DNA of 64,000 bases from Balanoglossus misakiensis (Eukaryota; Hemichordata). Both the position numbers and the translations under genes were made by a program. The stretch lies in the NCBI GenBank assembly GCA_040954595.2, contig CM082588.2, forward strand, positions 4,526,001-4,590,000, given 5' to 3'. Positions within the stretch are counted from its first letter, which is position 1. Each line of letters begins with the position of its first letter. The notes under the pieces were generated by a model. That model ran no database searches. It was not told where the DNA came from and saw nothing but the letters and a program-made list of their open reading frames with translations. Shown one piece after another: positions 51,991-64,000 of the stretch.

Positions 51991-54900
51991 GTAAGTTGAG
52001 AGACATTACGTGTTACTTCTTTGCCTTTCGTGTATTTTTTTGTAGTTTTTCGTCCGCGTCTTTGTCTTATGATCGTATGTACATTTCAAACTTAAAATTT
52101 GCATAATGTCCCCCATTGAGTTTGTTACTCTATACATAGTGTAACGAATATGCGCATTGTAATATTAGTCAGTCAGCCATTAACTGCTGAAATGAACATC
52201 TGCGTTGACATACCAGTAGTACTAGTAGCCAGGGATTATATTATAGGGGTAGTCACTTAAACGAAACAATTTTTAATACCAAAATAACAGCGCGCTTAAT
52301 TTATGCCCCCCGTCATGATGAAAGAACAAAAGAGATTATCAATCGACACACTGGCTTTGCTACGGTGTACTGCAGCAATGTTGTAGCGCGTGCTGTTGGG
52401 TTGGGCTGCGAACACACCAGTCAACCTGGCAGCACCCGCTACAATCATTGGTATTGCAAGCTATTCGTAAGGTAACGCCATTTAGGGTTAGGTGTTTATC
52501 ATCACAGGAAAAGCCTACTCGACTCGATGACTGTTGTCAGGCCAAAAGGCGGACACAATTGATCGCCGCAAAACCACAGCCCTGTCATGATCACATCATG
52601 TGTAGCAAAAGTTGTAGTACTATGTAGTAACACTCAAATGTCTTGTATGTCGTGAAATTACATGTATTTCAAATAGACTATTCCCCCCCCCCAAAAAAAA
52701 AAATGCACGAACTCATGTTACTGCTAAGACAGATTTAATAATTGAATAGTACACATGAACTAAGCTTATTGATTGGTGGATTCCACATTTCAAACACTTA
52801 AGTCTTACACACAACAAATATTGACAGATAAAAGTCCTCTGTTCCCAACTTTTAACCGCCTAAGATTACTTTTTTCCCCAAAAAATTCAAAGTTCAATTC
52901 TTAAATGTGCACAATGGGGGGTCAGTCTTTTGTTTCATTTTCAAGTTCACAGATCATACAGGCTGAATTATGCGTAACACATTCCGGGCATAACTTGTCC
53001 TATTGTAAACTATCAAAAGAAAAAAAAAACTACAGTTTATGGAGTACAAATTCAGATTCCATTTGCTGTTTCAAGAGAGTGATTTTGCTGGAAAAGATTT
53101 TACCTGTAGCTGAAGACAGTTCGAAAGACTGTCTGATAAGTTCTGTACACACTGTAATCAGACTACTGAGGTCATTCATGATAGAATGAATGTTCAAGGG
53201 AGACACCTGTTCTCTGACTCACTAGATTTTAACCATAGGTGGGGCCCAATTAACACCCCAAGCCCCTATACCCCCTGGCCTTGAGATAAAATAGATTTTG
53301 GCAGTTGAGTCAGGATTCTTTTGTTTTTCGTAATTAACACCTTCAGTTATAATCCCACATGTACTGGTATTGCAATGCAAATGTCCCACTACTTCCAAGC
53401 CTGGCTTTTGTGTTGACCTTTTAACACTTTCAGTTCCATATAGCCTACCAGCCATGGTAAAAATCATATACCACAGCCATTGTGAAGAGAGAACATGGAA
53501 CCAGTCATGAAAACAAAACAAGATGAACTTTTTTTTTGGGGGGGGGGAGGGGGGGGGCAAGCTTTAAAATCCAACAACCACTAACAGAGTGCATTTATTT
53601 TGGTACATTAAGCATTTCTTTCTGAAATTCAAATAAACAAAACCATGCCTTTAGCAAGCAGCTCTCACTCGTGCCGTAGCTGTGATTTGGCGTCGTATGA
53701 AAACACCACGAATTAACGTCCGTGCAATTTAACATGGCGGCCTATATGATGAAAGAGCTTTATACACAATACACCCTATTCATGAATATTTGTGTCGTTA
53801 GCGGTGTTACCAGGCATTTGGTGAGCCACCATTGAAACATATAGACTGTTTTTTTTTACCACAAGAATTAAAATTTATCTCTAGAACACTTCATGGGTAT
53901 TGACACCAGAATTTTATGTCAGGTACCTATAATCTGTAGGTGTAACAGGCAGACTAAGTTGTTGTGCTTTGGTATATGGGACTTTGGCCCCATTTATTTC
54001 ATTGTTTGTCCGTCCAAGCACATTGGTGTTGTGTTTTGTAGGAAAACAGTTTTTTTTCTCTCCGCAAAGGTCAAACGGACTCCCGGCCAGTTTCTGGCAG
54101 TTTTGGAGCCTTTTGAAAATAATCAGTGAATTTCTTTTTATATTTCAATGTTTTAACTAGATACAGATCAATTCGTGTTTCAGTCTGTGTGTTTGTTCAG
54201 CAAGAGTACGTGAGCCTTTAGTTTGTCATTTGAGATACGTACGTATCTTATGTTCTGCTTACAGAAATATGCTGACTCATCGCAGATTCACTGACACCAG
54301 CAGTAGCAGCACGCTACCAAATTGATCTAGGGACAAAATAACAAACTGATTAACCTTTGCTCTTCTTTCAGTGACCCATAGCCACCGGAATTCTCTTATC
54401 TTCAAATGTATATAATAATATCAATCTACCTGTTACTTCTGTGACCTCAACAAGACTAACAAAATATTTACCATGAGCAATTACAGAGTCTGAAAAATCA
54501 ATAAATCGGTCATATGTCTCCCACCTTTGAATTCACACGTCTCAAAGGTTTAAATTTGAAAAGTATCGACTGTCTAGGATATAGCAATGTTTGTCAATAA
54601 CATTGATGCAAATTTATCCTTGATGCCGGCTTCGGAAAATTGTCAACAAGTGCTTCAAAAGTCCTTCAACTTACTTAGATCAAGGATGGTGACCTCTCAT
54701 GTGGTAGTCAGAATGAAAAGATATTACCGGTAACAAAATGTCTTTAAAGGCCCTATAACTTAAATTTGTTCATATTTATGTGCACAACCACAATCAGAAG
54801 TTGATGTGTTTGTGTATAGCTATAAGTAAGCTCATATAAATAGATCATTCTGAGTTTGAAAGTAAAATCATGAAATTAATGCAAAGTGGCAGCTATTGGG

Positions 54901-55289
54901 GCTTTAATGTCATATTTTTGCATTGCTAGAATTGCCATGAATTACAGCTGCATCGTATAACTTCACAACTGCATTAGATGCTGAAATTGAGAGCTTACCC
55001 CAGGGACAGACTGTTAACCTGCGTCTAAGTTGGCCTACTGAATGGGAAAGAAACTGAGAAATTTGAAATCTAACACAAAGTCACTCCAGAAGCTGTTCAT
55101 GCATGAAGTGGCTGTAGGGAGTGTCAAAGGGCCCTGACTCGGTGGAATTCCAACGCCATCAATTCAGGCAAAGTGGTTTCTGGAGACTGATAATGGTCAT
55201 TGGACAACTTTCCACTGATAAAACATCAAAGGGGGTAGTGAAAAGTGTACCATATGTACCATACAAAAACTGTGTGTTGGCCTGGGTTC

Positions 55290-55355
55290 TGTCTGTCTAT
55301 CTGTCTCTCTCTCTCTCTGCCCATCTTTGTCTGTCTGTCTGTCTGTCTGTCTGTC
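55290..55355. repeat. CTGT/CT compound microsatellite
   Basis: CTGT units, then a CT run, then about seven CTGT units ending at 55355, followed by further CT-rich sequence to about 55400. Confidence 0.85.
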
Positions 55356-56747
55356 AAGTTAAGTCTGTCTCTGTGTCCCTCTCTCTATCTCCCTCTTTCT
55401 GCCACTTTACTCCACTTCATTATCATTGTATTAGAGTCACATTGCAGCTACATGTCGGTGTGCAATTAATGCTGACCTAGATGAAGTACATGTATATGTT
55501 CACCATGAAATGTTTGCACCTTGACAGGTTGGAAAGAGTGCCCTAATTCTTCTACATTGAGGTCATCAGTCATACATTCAAGCTTCATGTACATGTACAC
55601 ACTGTCCATTTCTTCGACCGTACTTCATTGAATAATTAAGTAGATCTTGTCAAGTACAATGTGAACCCATTTTGACAATTTCAGTCACCACTCAGGTTTT
55701 GTTCCTCAAGCCCACCTAACTGGTTTTAGTCTACAAATCAAAGTTCTCTGTATATAGATTACCATGTGATCAGGCAGATAAACTGGTTTGAAAGATCAGA
55801 TGATCATCAACTCATGTCCTACTGACTGTGAATAAGGCAATCTGTATTGCTGCTACAGCTAGATCATCAAAGAGTTCACCTATAATCAACCACAGGGACC
55901 TCTCTTGCCACCAGATGCTATACTTAGAAATGAAACATGCTTCGCTTCATTTCATTCAGATAACCTTATTATGTACTTCACCAATATTGATTATATCATA
56001 ACTTGTTAAATTACAAACGTGTGAAGATGATGAGTCGGTTAGTTTCCATCAAAAGGTGACAATTTTCAGCCTGAAGACATTTTGCTTTATTTAGAAGACA
56101 TTAATATGAAAAATGTGATATTTTAAGAAAGTGTTATCCAACAGGAATGTTTACACATACATACTGAAGGCTAGCTTTCATCCTGGGATTGATGTTTGCC
56201 AGTGAATAGGATAAGTAAGAGCTTCCTTGTCAGTTCCAAGACATACATAAAAGACAGAGTGGGTTAATAGATGAATAAAAACCCAAAGGAAAGGGACATG
56301 AAACCTAGTCTGTCCATTGAGACCTTCAGATACAGCGGTAAACTACTTTGTTTTTAGTGTGGATTGCATTACCTGTTGTTCTATAATCCTTCTGTAGACT
56401 ACATCGTGTAATAATTATGCAAGCTTAGAGCCACCACCTGCCCAGTGAGATATGTCTCGGAATGTATCCCCTCAGAGCAGATGTTCACTGAAATAAGAGT
56501 CTCAGGGATTTAACATTTCTTAAGACAACATTTCAAAGAACCAGTGTGGTTAAAACAAAAGGGTCAGTGTTGTCAAAGGAACTCAAGCAGCTTTTTTTTT
56601 TACTTCCATGAATGATCTTTGTCTCAGTAAATCACTACAATACCTGTACAGCTGCCAGTGCCTTTAATTATAATATGCTGTACTGGTACAGAAACTAATG
56701 TGGAAATGTTACTTCTTGTACATTTTCTTTTTGGTTTCATTTTCTAG

Positions 56748-57130
56748 CCGTGCACAGAAAACACATGGCTAGTATCCCTGATCAGTCAACCCAACACAGC
56801 AGACCAACCATGCCTTTATATAATCCAATGCCGGCTGCTTTCAACTTCTCCAGTGACGCAACATCCACCCATTCAATCATCCGTTTCTAAATTTAAATGA
56901 AAAGTCACCATTGCCTTTTGTAAATTAGAACTGGAAGCTGGCCCTTAGATATCCGGGAAAGTTAGCCCCCAGAACAATTTCCAGCTGAACAGTTGTTGCA
57001 TGTTCTTTTCTGCAGTGATTTTGAAGTTATTTTGGGAATTCAATTATTGATTTGTACTGTTGGTTTTGCCTTGCTATGCAACAAGACTATTTTATCCACT
57101 TGACGGACAAATAAAATTCCACTTCAGCTA
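56748..57130 (+). other. Possible alternative terminal exon with a 41-codon ORF
   Basis: A long pyrimidine tract and TAG acceptor end at 56747. Nineteen bases later an ATG (56765) opens a 41-codon frame closed by TAA at 56890, with a proline/serine/threonine-rich reading. AATAAA follows at 57110-57115. Acceptor, short frame and poly(A) signal in that order fit an alternative 3'-terminal exon inside the intron. The protein is not recognised. Chance occurrence is quite possible. Confidence 0.22.
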
Positions 57131-57229
57131 AGGGGTGCATTGTCATGAAAACATACAATTTATATTGTAACTTTTAAATTCATCCCTTTACTATAGCCAT
57201 TTAAAAATTTCATCTTCAGAAGTCAAGAT

Positions 57230-57287
57230 GAGGGCATTGACTTCTGGGCGAGGAAGACGAGGGCATTGACTTCTGGGCGAGGAAGAC
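57230..57287. repeat. 29-bp perfect tandem duplication
   Basis: The 29 bp from 57230 to 57258 are repeated exactly at 57259-57287. Both copies contain TTCTGGGCGAGGAAGAC. The absence of any difference indicates a recent duplication. Confidence 0.95.
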
Positions 57288-60200
57288 TAGATTATGGTAT
57301 TGTAATTATAATGGTCATATTGTGAATATTAAACATGTTTGTGAGAAATCTTGGACTTCAAGTAAAAGCCAACAAGCTGTTGGGTGACTTTTTCATTCCA
57401 TTCTTTGATATCATGGAGAAGTGTACAAATTATGAACAAAAGAATTGGACCTTGTTTTTTTAAGGTTTGGACTACATTAAATGAGTTTAGGTACTTTGTG
57501 TGAATTTTGAACTCACGTGTGAAAACTACTCGGTATAGAGTAGTGTATGAGAGATCTTTTGTTAGATATATTGGTGGTTCTTTGACAGAGTACGCAATCA
57601 GGCACACATCTCTGTAGGGGTGATTTCCAGCCATTTGTTCTCGCAACACACGGTGAGGCATTATCGCCCATGTGCTAGGAATCGCCTTGATTCTGAATCA
57701 ACTTAGTCTGCAAATAGCGTTTGTGAGTCTGTGTTGTAGGCAGATTATGTAAGTTTGAAAATACCGATCCCCCAAGCACCCCGGGAATGCATGGATTTCC
57801 ATTTATTACAGAATGCTTTGCCTAGAGGGTCACGGATAAAGTATGCAGGGGTCAAGTTATCCATCACAGATTGCATGTCTTGATGTTAAGGTTTTGAAAT
57901 AAACTTACGAATAGCGACATATGAAATTGACAGAAACACTGAAATGGACAAGGCTGCTCAAAAATGATAGCAGACACATTGCATTTACATGTTTGTAATC
58001 AGAATTGTATTCATTGGCAATTATTTCGTACTATATCTTTTTAAAGAGGTGATTCCAGTAACTGCATAGTAGCAACTACAGATGCTGTGGTTTTCGTAAC
58101 GGATATATCTTAAGAAAACCACAAGAGTTTCTTTGGTTCTTCAGTGGTATCTGTCATCTTGTCAACTTCATGTTTATCCAGTGAAATTGTTGATCTATTT
58201 CAACTATTCCATGAAATATTCCAAGAAATGAAATCTGTTGGTAGCTCGATCACTGCCCTGACTCGATAAACTCTCTCACAATGTACACTGTTCTCAGCTG
58301 TACATTGATGCCCCGAGCTGAGCTGAAAGCCAGCATTAGGACTGTGTTGCAAAACTATAGTCAAGCTAACTGTGTTTACTCATGTAGTGTGCCGTGTTTA
58401 CCGGCAGCCTTGTTCAAACCTGGGGGAAACCTAATCCCCCAGTCATGCCAATAGTCGATAGCCCTACAGAGAGAAAGAGAGAGCTGGCCCAGTGCCAGTG
58501 ATATTTTTTCATCCAACTACACGCAACACAGGCATTTGTTCACAGAAACGAAACCCTACAGGCAACAGGAGGTGTTAAGGTTCCCAGCAGGCAATATTGA
58601 CACAGCCACACAACCCAGTCCATGAAAATAACCAAGTGTTGGCTAAAACAAAAGATAACAGTCCATTAGTAAAGGAAATCAAGACATGTTTATTGGGCCG
58701 GGGACAACAAACACACCGTTAGATGTGTCTGCTAACACTGGGAGCCACACACATATTCAGTGACCTTGGATAACCCCTTGTGTTAAGCAGTCGGGAGACA
58801 TGGCGTTTCGGTCACAACTGGTTTCTGCCATCCTCTTGGGTTTGCCCGCAGCAATGAAGACTCTTTCGTGCAGGTGGGTGTCCCAGCCATGAATGTATCA
58901 GAGTCGGTATAGGGGTGGTCATTTCTGTATCCATTTGTGGACTGGAGTTTCATAGGGTAAATATGAAAACTGGTGGTAAACAGGGACAATAATACTGCAT
59001 TGTACTGCCTACATGACAGATCCAGCTAGGCATTATCTCTGGTGCTTTTGTACGCGCGATTCTGTCTGAAGCTAATCTGACCACGTCTTTATGCGGTTAG
59101 AGTCTTCCAGAACATTGGTGTATGTATCATCAAGCGCGTCCAGGACAGTGAGACTATGAAACACAGGATGTACGACCGACCGCAGAATTGTCTGAAATGT
59201 ACAGTTAGCGTGTAATATTGATTGATGTGGGTTTGAACATGATGACATATTGTTTTTGGAATTCAGCCATGATAGGTGCAATTTTTTTTGTGATTTCGCA
59301 AGCATGGGTGGAAAGGCGAAGTTCCTGTAACCATGACAGCAGTCACTGCAGTGTCACTACCACTGTCCACCAGGTTGTCTTTGCCTGAAAACTATCTGAT
59401 CTCATTTTCGCCATGAGATCGCTACAGATTCGGCAACTCCAGTGACATTCGCATTTTGTTTGCGTTAGCGTGTTCAAAGGGGTCCACATAGAAATGGGGA
59501 CACACTATGGTTCTGCTTCAGTTGAGGTTGACAAAAGGAGAGGATTTCATTCAACTGTGAAGCGCCTTTAGTCACCCCCTTGTCCAGTCAGCATTCAGTC
59601 GAATGGCTGCAAGTTTCCCTCCAAAAGTTCTATTCTGTGTATGTGTGTCTGGTTGGCTCGGTCAATATGAAATTCACCATTTGAACTTTTTTTCCAAGTA
59701 TCACTATAACAAATACCAAATGTTCATGACCAAAACGACTGCCTCCCTCTGCATTTTTACCCAAACCAGCAAAAAAGCATACATGTATATGTACCCTGTA
59801 TTTTAGGGTTTAATTAATACTGTTGGATGCCTTGAAACTGCTGCACTAAAATAGCCTGGCTGTAGACTGTCAATTGACAAGTCTGTTTGACTGACACTAA
59901 ACGGCCTTTTATCCAAGGCATGACCCCGACAGTTTACATTAATGACATAACTCCATGCCTGGTGTTTATATCCGAGAACTGTCTTTTGCATGCTTAGTTT
60001 ATTTTCAATATTTGCTGAACACTTGTATTCATCCCCTTGAGAGGTGTGTGAAACATGCATGGGGGGAAAGACTCATGACCTGGTGTGTCTGTTTTTGGCC
60101 GTGAAGAGTTTCTCTGCCAAGCAGAAGTTTTCACATTTGAAAGAAATTTTGTAGAATTTCAGCTTAATTTTGGACCACAATCAAGTGACTTTGTGCATGC

Positions 60201-62936
60201 TGTGAATTGGTTAAAAAAAACAGAGGCTTATTTTAGTGTCAGTGTCTTTTTCGTGCCTTTTGGCCAAAATGGTCAGTCTCAGACCAGAGGACCAGTTAAA
60301 ATAAAAGACAGGATATTGAGTCATCTTTTATTGAGATGGCTTAACATACAGAGTAAATATTGATGTTGGATCATGTTCAGTGATGAGTTATTATGTACCT
60401 GGTCAACAAGAGAACCAGCTTGTTGAAACTTTATCCCCTTTTTGTCATTTTTAGATTAAATACCTACAGTAAATACCATTGCTGTGGAGTTTTTTTGAGG
60501 CATCAGATTTGTAGACAAATCTGGTCTCGGAGGTCAAAAGAGGTCATCATGACATTGGACTATTCTACCTTGACTTCTCAGATACCAGAGATAATTGTGA
60601 AGTTCTTAGAGTGTGAGAAACTTCTTACAACATTAAAAAGAATTTTCAGTTTATCAGGAAGAAGTAGTTTCTGAAAATTGTCTCTGTGGTATTATTATCT
60701 TGGTTCTATATAGTGCAGGGTACATAAAGGTGAGGCACTCAACATTCAAATGAGAAATACGATATCATTTGAACCCTTCACCTCTATTTCCCAGCAGACA
60801 AATCCTGCTCTTTGCCACTTAAAACAAAGTGGCCAGACCACAGTGGTGGCCGTGGTTACGGGATGATCGTTGAGGAATTTACAAAAACCCCTCCTCAAAC
60901 CCCAGCGTTTTATCAACACTGAGGTTTTGCTTTTGCTGTGATTATAACTTCTTCAGATGTCAGATGCTGTTGATGTGTGTGTCCCATATTCTTGCTCACA
61001 GCACATGTTCACATTAGCTCTACGTATGCACTTGTGACAAAGACTTCATGTTCTGTAAGCGCCGCGTTTTCAAAATTCAATGGTGAGTTTCTCAGATTTA
61101 TGCGTAAATGCTGTAGACTGGTGGTGTTTAGGTAAGAGACTTTTCCAAGCAAATACATCTGACTTCAATGTCTTTTCTGACTGCCTACTTTCCCCGTAAA
61201 AGAAACAGTTTTTTGGAACAAGTGATTAAAATTTCCGTCATCCAAACTTATGCTGACACCCACACACTTGTTCATGGTCATTTACAGACACACTCAACTT
61301 TAAAAAGTCCATAGCTTTCATGGTCAGATTCATATAAGGTGTTTAGTAGGATTATGTGGGTCAACCACTTGATGAAATGTGGAGTTTGTGTTGTGAATGC
61401 CGGCCAAACAAAGGCTGTGTTACTGTACGGAATGGAAATAATGTGGTGTATTGAAGTAGCCGAGTGCAAGGACAGAGAGATTGAGTTTGTTGACATGACG
61501 CTTCAGGACAAAAGAACAGTTTACAAGTTGGGATGGAAGAAATAGCGTTTGACATTCACTTCATTTTTCAGCTCTCAAGTTCAAACTTCCTTGCTTGACA
61601 GATTGTGGTTTAGACTTGCCCCAGTATACCAAATTCTACTGATGTTTTGACTGTCGATTGACGCTAGCTGAGAAGGTCACTTCTGGAAATGTGTGTAAAA
61701 AAGTCCTAGAGAGCCAGCAGAGTTTGGCCTTGGATGTGTTCGATTGAGAGGAAAACATGCTGTGTGCTTTACAAAATAGCACGACAGCTGCGTTATTTGT
61801 AACAAGAATTCCTGTAGAGGTACAGAGGTGTGACTCTGTGGTTTTAGGAGCTCCCCTGTGCGTGAAAAGTCTCCTGGCTTCGGCCAATCCACCGTGAAAC
61901 TCGACATCAATGGCAGCCGTGTCTGTTCGGGTTTGTCAACATGAGAACTTTGTGGAGACAGTTAAATTGTACAATGAAGTGTGATTAAACGCAGTGTATG
62001 ACTGACACATGTTTGCGTCAGTGCTGATACGGTTTTTGACTTCTTTGAAAATGAATGGAAGGGAGGATACACAAGATGTTGATGCGCAAATATGTGGAGT
62101 GACTCAGAATTTGAAGGCGTGACTGTGTCCAGAATACACTAAGCAGTTGTCATGCCAACAAGCTACTACAGCACATTACAAAAATAACATTTACCGGTAT
62201 CATTTTGCTGTTATTCTTTAAAATTGACACACAACAAGTTTTCTGTTAACCGTATTACCCTTGACCTTGGTGGAACCCTGTTGTGGTAATGCAGCGTGGA
62301 CTGTACCATTGTTCCCATTCTAGGGGTGAAAGGGTTGAAAGTCATTCCAGACTTGAATACGAAAGATTGTGCCACTTTTTCCTACTCAAGCCCACATAGA
62401 GCATTATAGTGTGAGCTGAACAATTGTACTAGTACAGTTGTCAGGGTTATCAGTAGCAACACACAGCGGCCATACATGTATCTTCGATCAAACAAGTGAC
62501 ATTTGGTATCCATCTGAAAAGCGGAAACGATACAATACATCATTTCCACATCAAATTACAAAGTGTACAAAATCTAGAATTACTAATGTGGTGTTCAGCT
62601 CAGTGACCTACATCTATGATTGGTAACTTGAAACCAGAAATATGTTGACAAGGATTTCCATCAAGGCTGCCAGCTTATCACTCGTGTGCCGATAAAATGT
62701 GGTATCAGCAGTTTTCGTGTCGTGATTTGAACGGCCATTAAAGTTCCAGTAATTCCAACTTTTGGCTACTTTTAACATAATTTTTATTTTGTTTTCAGTA
62801 TCAACGATAGATAAAATTGCTGAATATAATACTGCAAAGGAACAGAACTATCATCTTCAGATTTATATGCAATTTCATATAAGAAGTTACACATAACCGT
62901 TTGAAATAAACTGGACTGTTCTATGCTTTCTTGCAG

Positions 62937-63086
62937 GTATGGTAAGGTAGTGGTAAATTGAGGGGCATGAGTACCCCAACTGGAGGAGGCCAGCTGTCAG
63001 ACAAATTACGTCTGGCAGCGAGTAAAGGCCAGACTGCGAAAATTAAAGAGTTATTAGAATCAGGAGCAACATTCGACCCCGACAAG
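62937..63086 (+). CDS. First coding exon of an ankyrin-repeat protein, ANKRD6/Diversin-like; rest off the window
   Basis: The acceptor TTTCTTGCAG ends at 62936. A 30-base leader precedes the ATG at 62967 (G at -3), and 40 codons run to a phase-0 donor, AAG|GTAACA, at 63086/63087. After a short Gly-rich start the reading LSDKLRLAASKGQTAKIKEL plus LLESGA is the helix-turn-helix of an ankyrin repeat, cut at the point where ankyrin repeats are often split by introns. The LS-(E/D)-(R/K)-L opening and KGQT resemble my memory of the N-terminus of vertebrate ANKRD6 (Diversin, the homologue of fly Diego), a cytoplasmic Dishevelled-binding protein of the Wnt and planar-polarity pathways. With one partial repeat, other ankyrin proteins cannot be excluded. 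No second exon is found before 64000. Confidence 0.72.

Positions 63087-64000
<914 letters not shown>

Larger units (their letters stand above)
51991..62936 (+). other. Probable long first intron, CpG-depleted
   Basis: About 11 kb, bounded by the proposed donor at 51991 and the acceptor TTTCTTGCAG ending at 62936. From about 52.6 kb onward CpG is rare: I count 5 in 55501-56100, against 38 in the equally long 24241-24840. It contains a CTGT microsatellite near 55.3 kb, a 29-bp tandem duplication at 57230-57287, a possible small exon at 56748, and no other convincing coding exon. Confidence 0.4.

Noticed and set aside
53530-53560. Poly-G/poly-T junction as a retroelement tail
   Set aside because: Homopolymer runs occur throughout the window, and no element body or target-site duplication is adjacent.

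Overview
The window reads as genomic DNA of an invertebrate animal, probably a marine deuterostome or spiralian; the sequence does not fix the species. Spliced genes have GT-AG introns, intergenic spans are long and gene-free, simple repeats are abundant, and both protein genes that can be recognised with confidence belong to animal families: ecto-5'-nucleotidase (CD73) and Frizzled 9/10. I see no bacterial, plasmid or phage organisation, no CRISPR array and no tRNA or rRNA gene.

Layout. (1) 1-1730: the last five exons of a plus-strand ecto-5'-nucleotidase gene that starts off the left edge, with a probable poly(A) signal at 2164. The catalytic-domain frames and splice sites are intact and the C-terminus looks GPI-anchored, but residues that hold the nucleotide are replaced. 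(2) About 2.2-17.0 kb: non-coding, with scattered candidate regulatory sites (an RFX-type X-box, a DR1 nuclear-receptor element, CRE palindromes). (3) 17209-18948: a complete intronless Frizzled receptor of the FZD9/10 class, with a TATA-like box upstream and a 3' UTR of about 1.1 kb. (4) About 20-31.6 kb: non-coding. (5) 31611-38610: a 7.0-kb pentanucleotide satellite, (CCACA)n, with a higher-order arrangement of variant units. It is open in all three forward frames, which produces two spurious ORFs of more than 2,300 codons. (6) 38.6-51.6 kb: non-coding, with microsatellites, a 40-bp minisatellite at 49.4-49.96 kb whose every unit carries TATAAAAT, and one copy of a 60-bp dispersed repeat whose partner lies at 7.7 kb. 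(7) About 51.6-64 kb: probably the 5' part of a plus-strand ankyrin-repeat gene resembling ANKRD6/Diversin/Diego. There is a candidate non-coding first exon ending at 51990, a long intron, and the first coding exon at 62937-63086. From about 52.6 kb to the right end the DNA is strongly CpG-depleted, as expected of a germline-methylated gene body, whereas the rest of the window is CpG-replete.

The genes do not form a functional cluster. If the ankyrin gene is a Diversin/Diego orthologue, it would act in the same Wnt/planar-polarity pathway as Frizzled, but two genes some 33 kb apart can be neighbours by chance. I found no undescribed multi-gene system. The points most worth following are the degenerate active site of the 5'-nucleotidase and the register-locked higher-order structure of the satellite.
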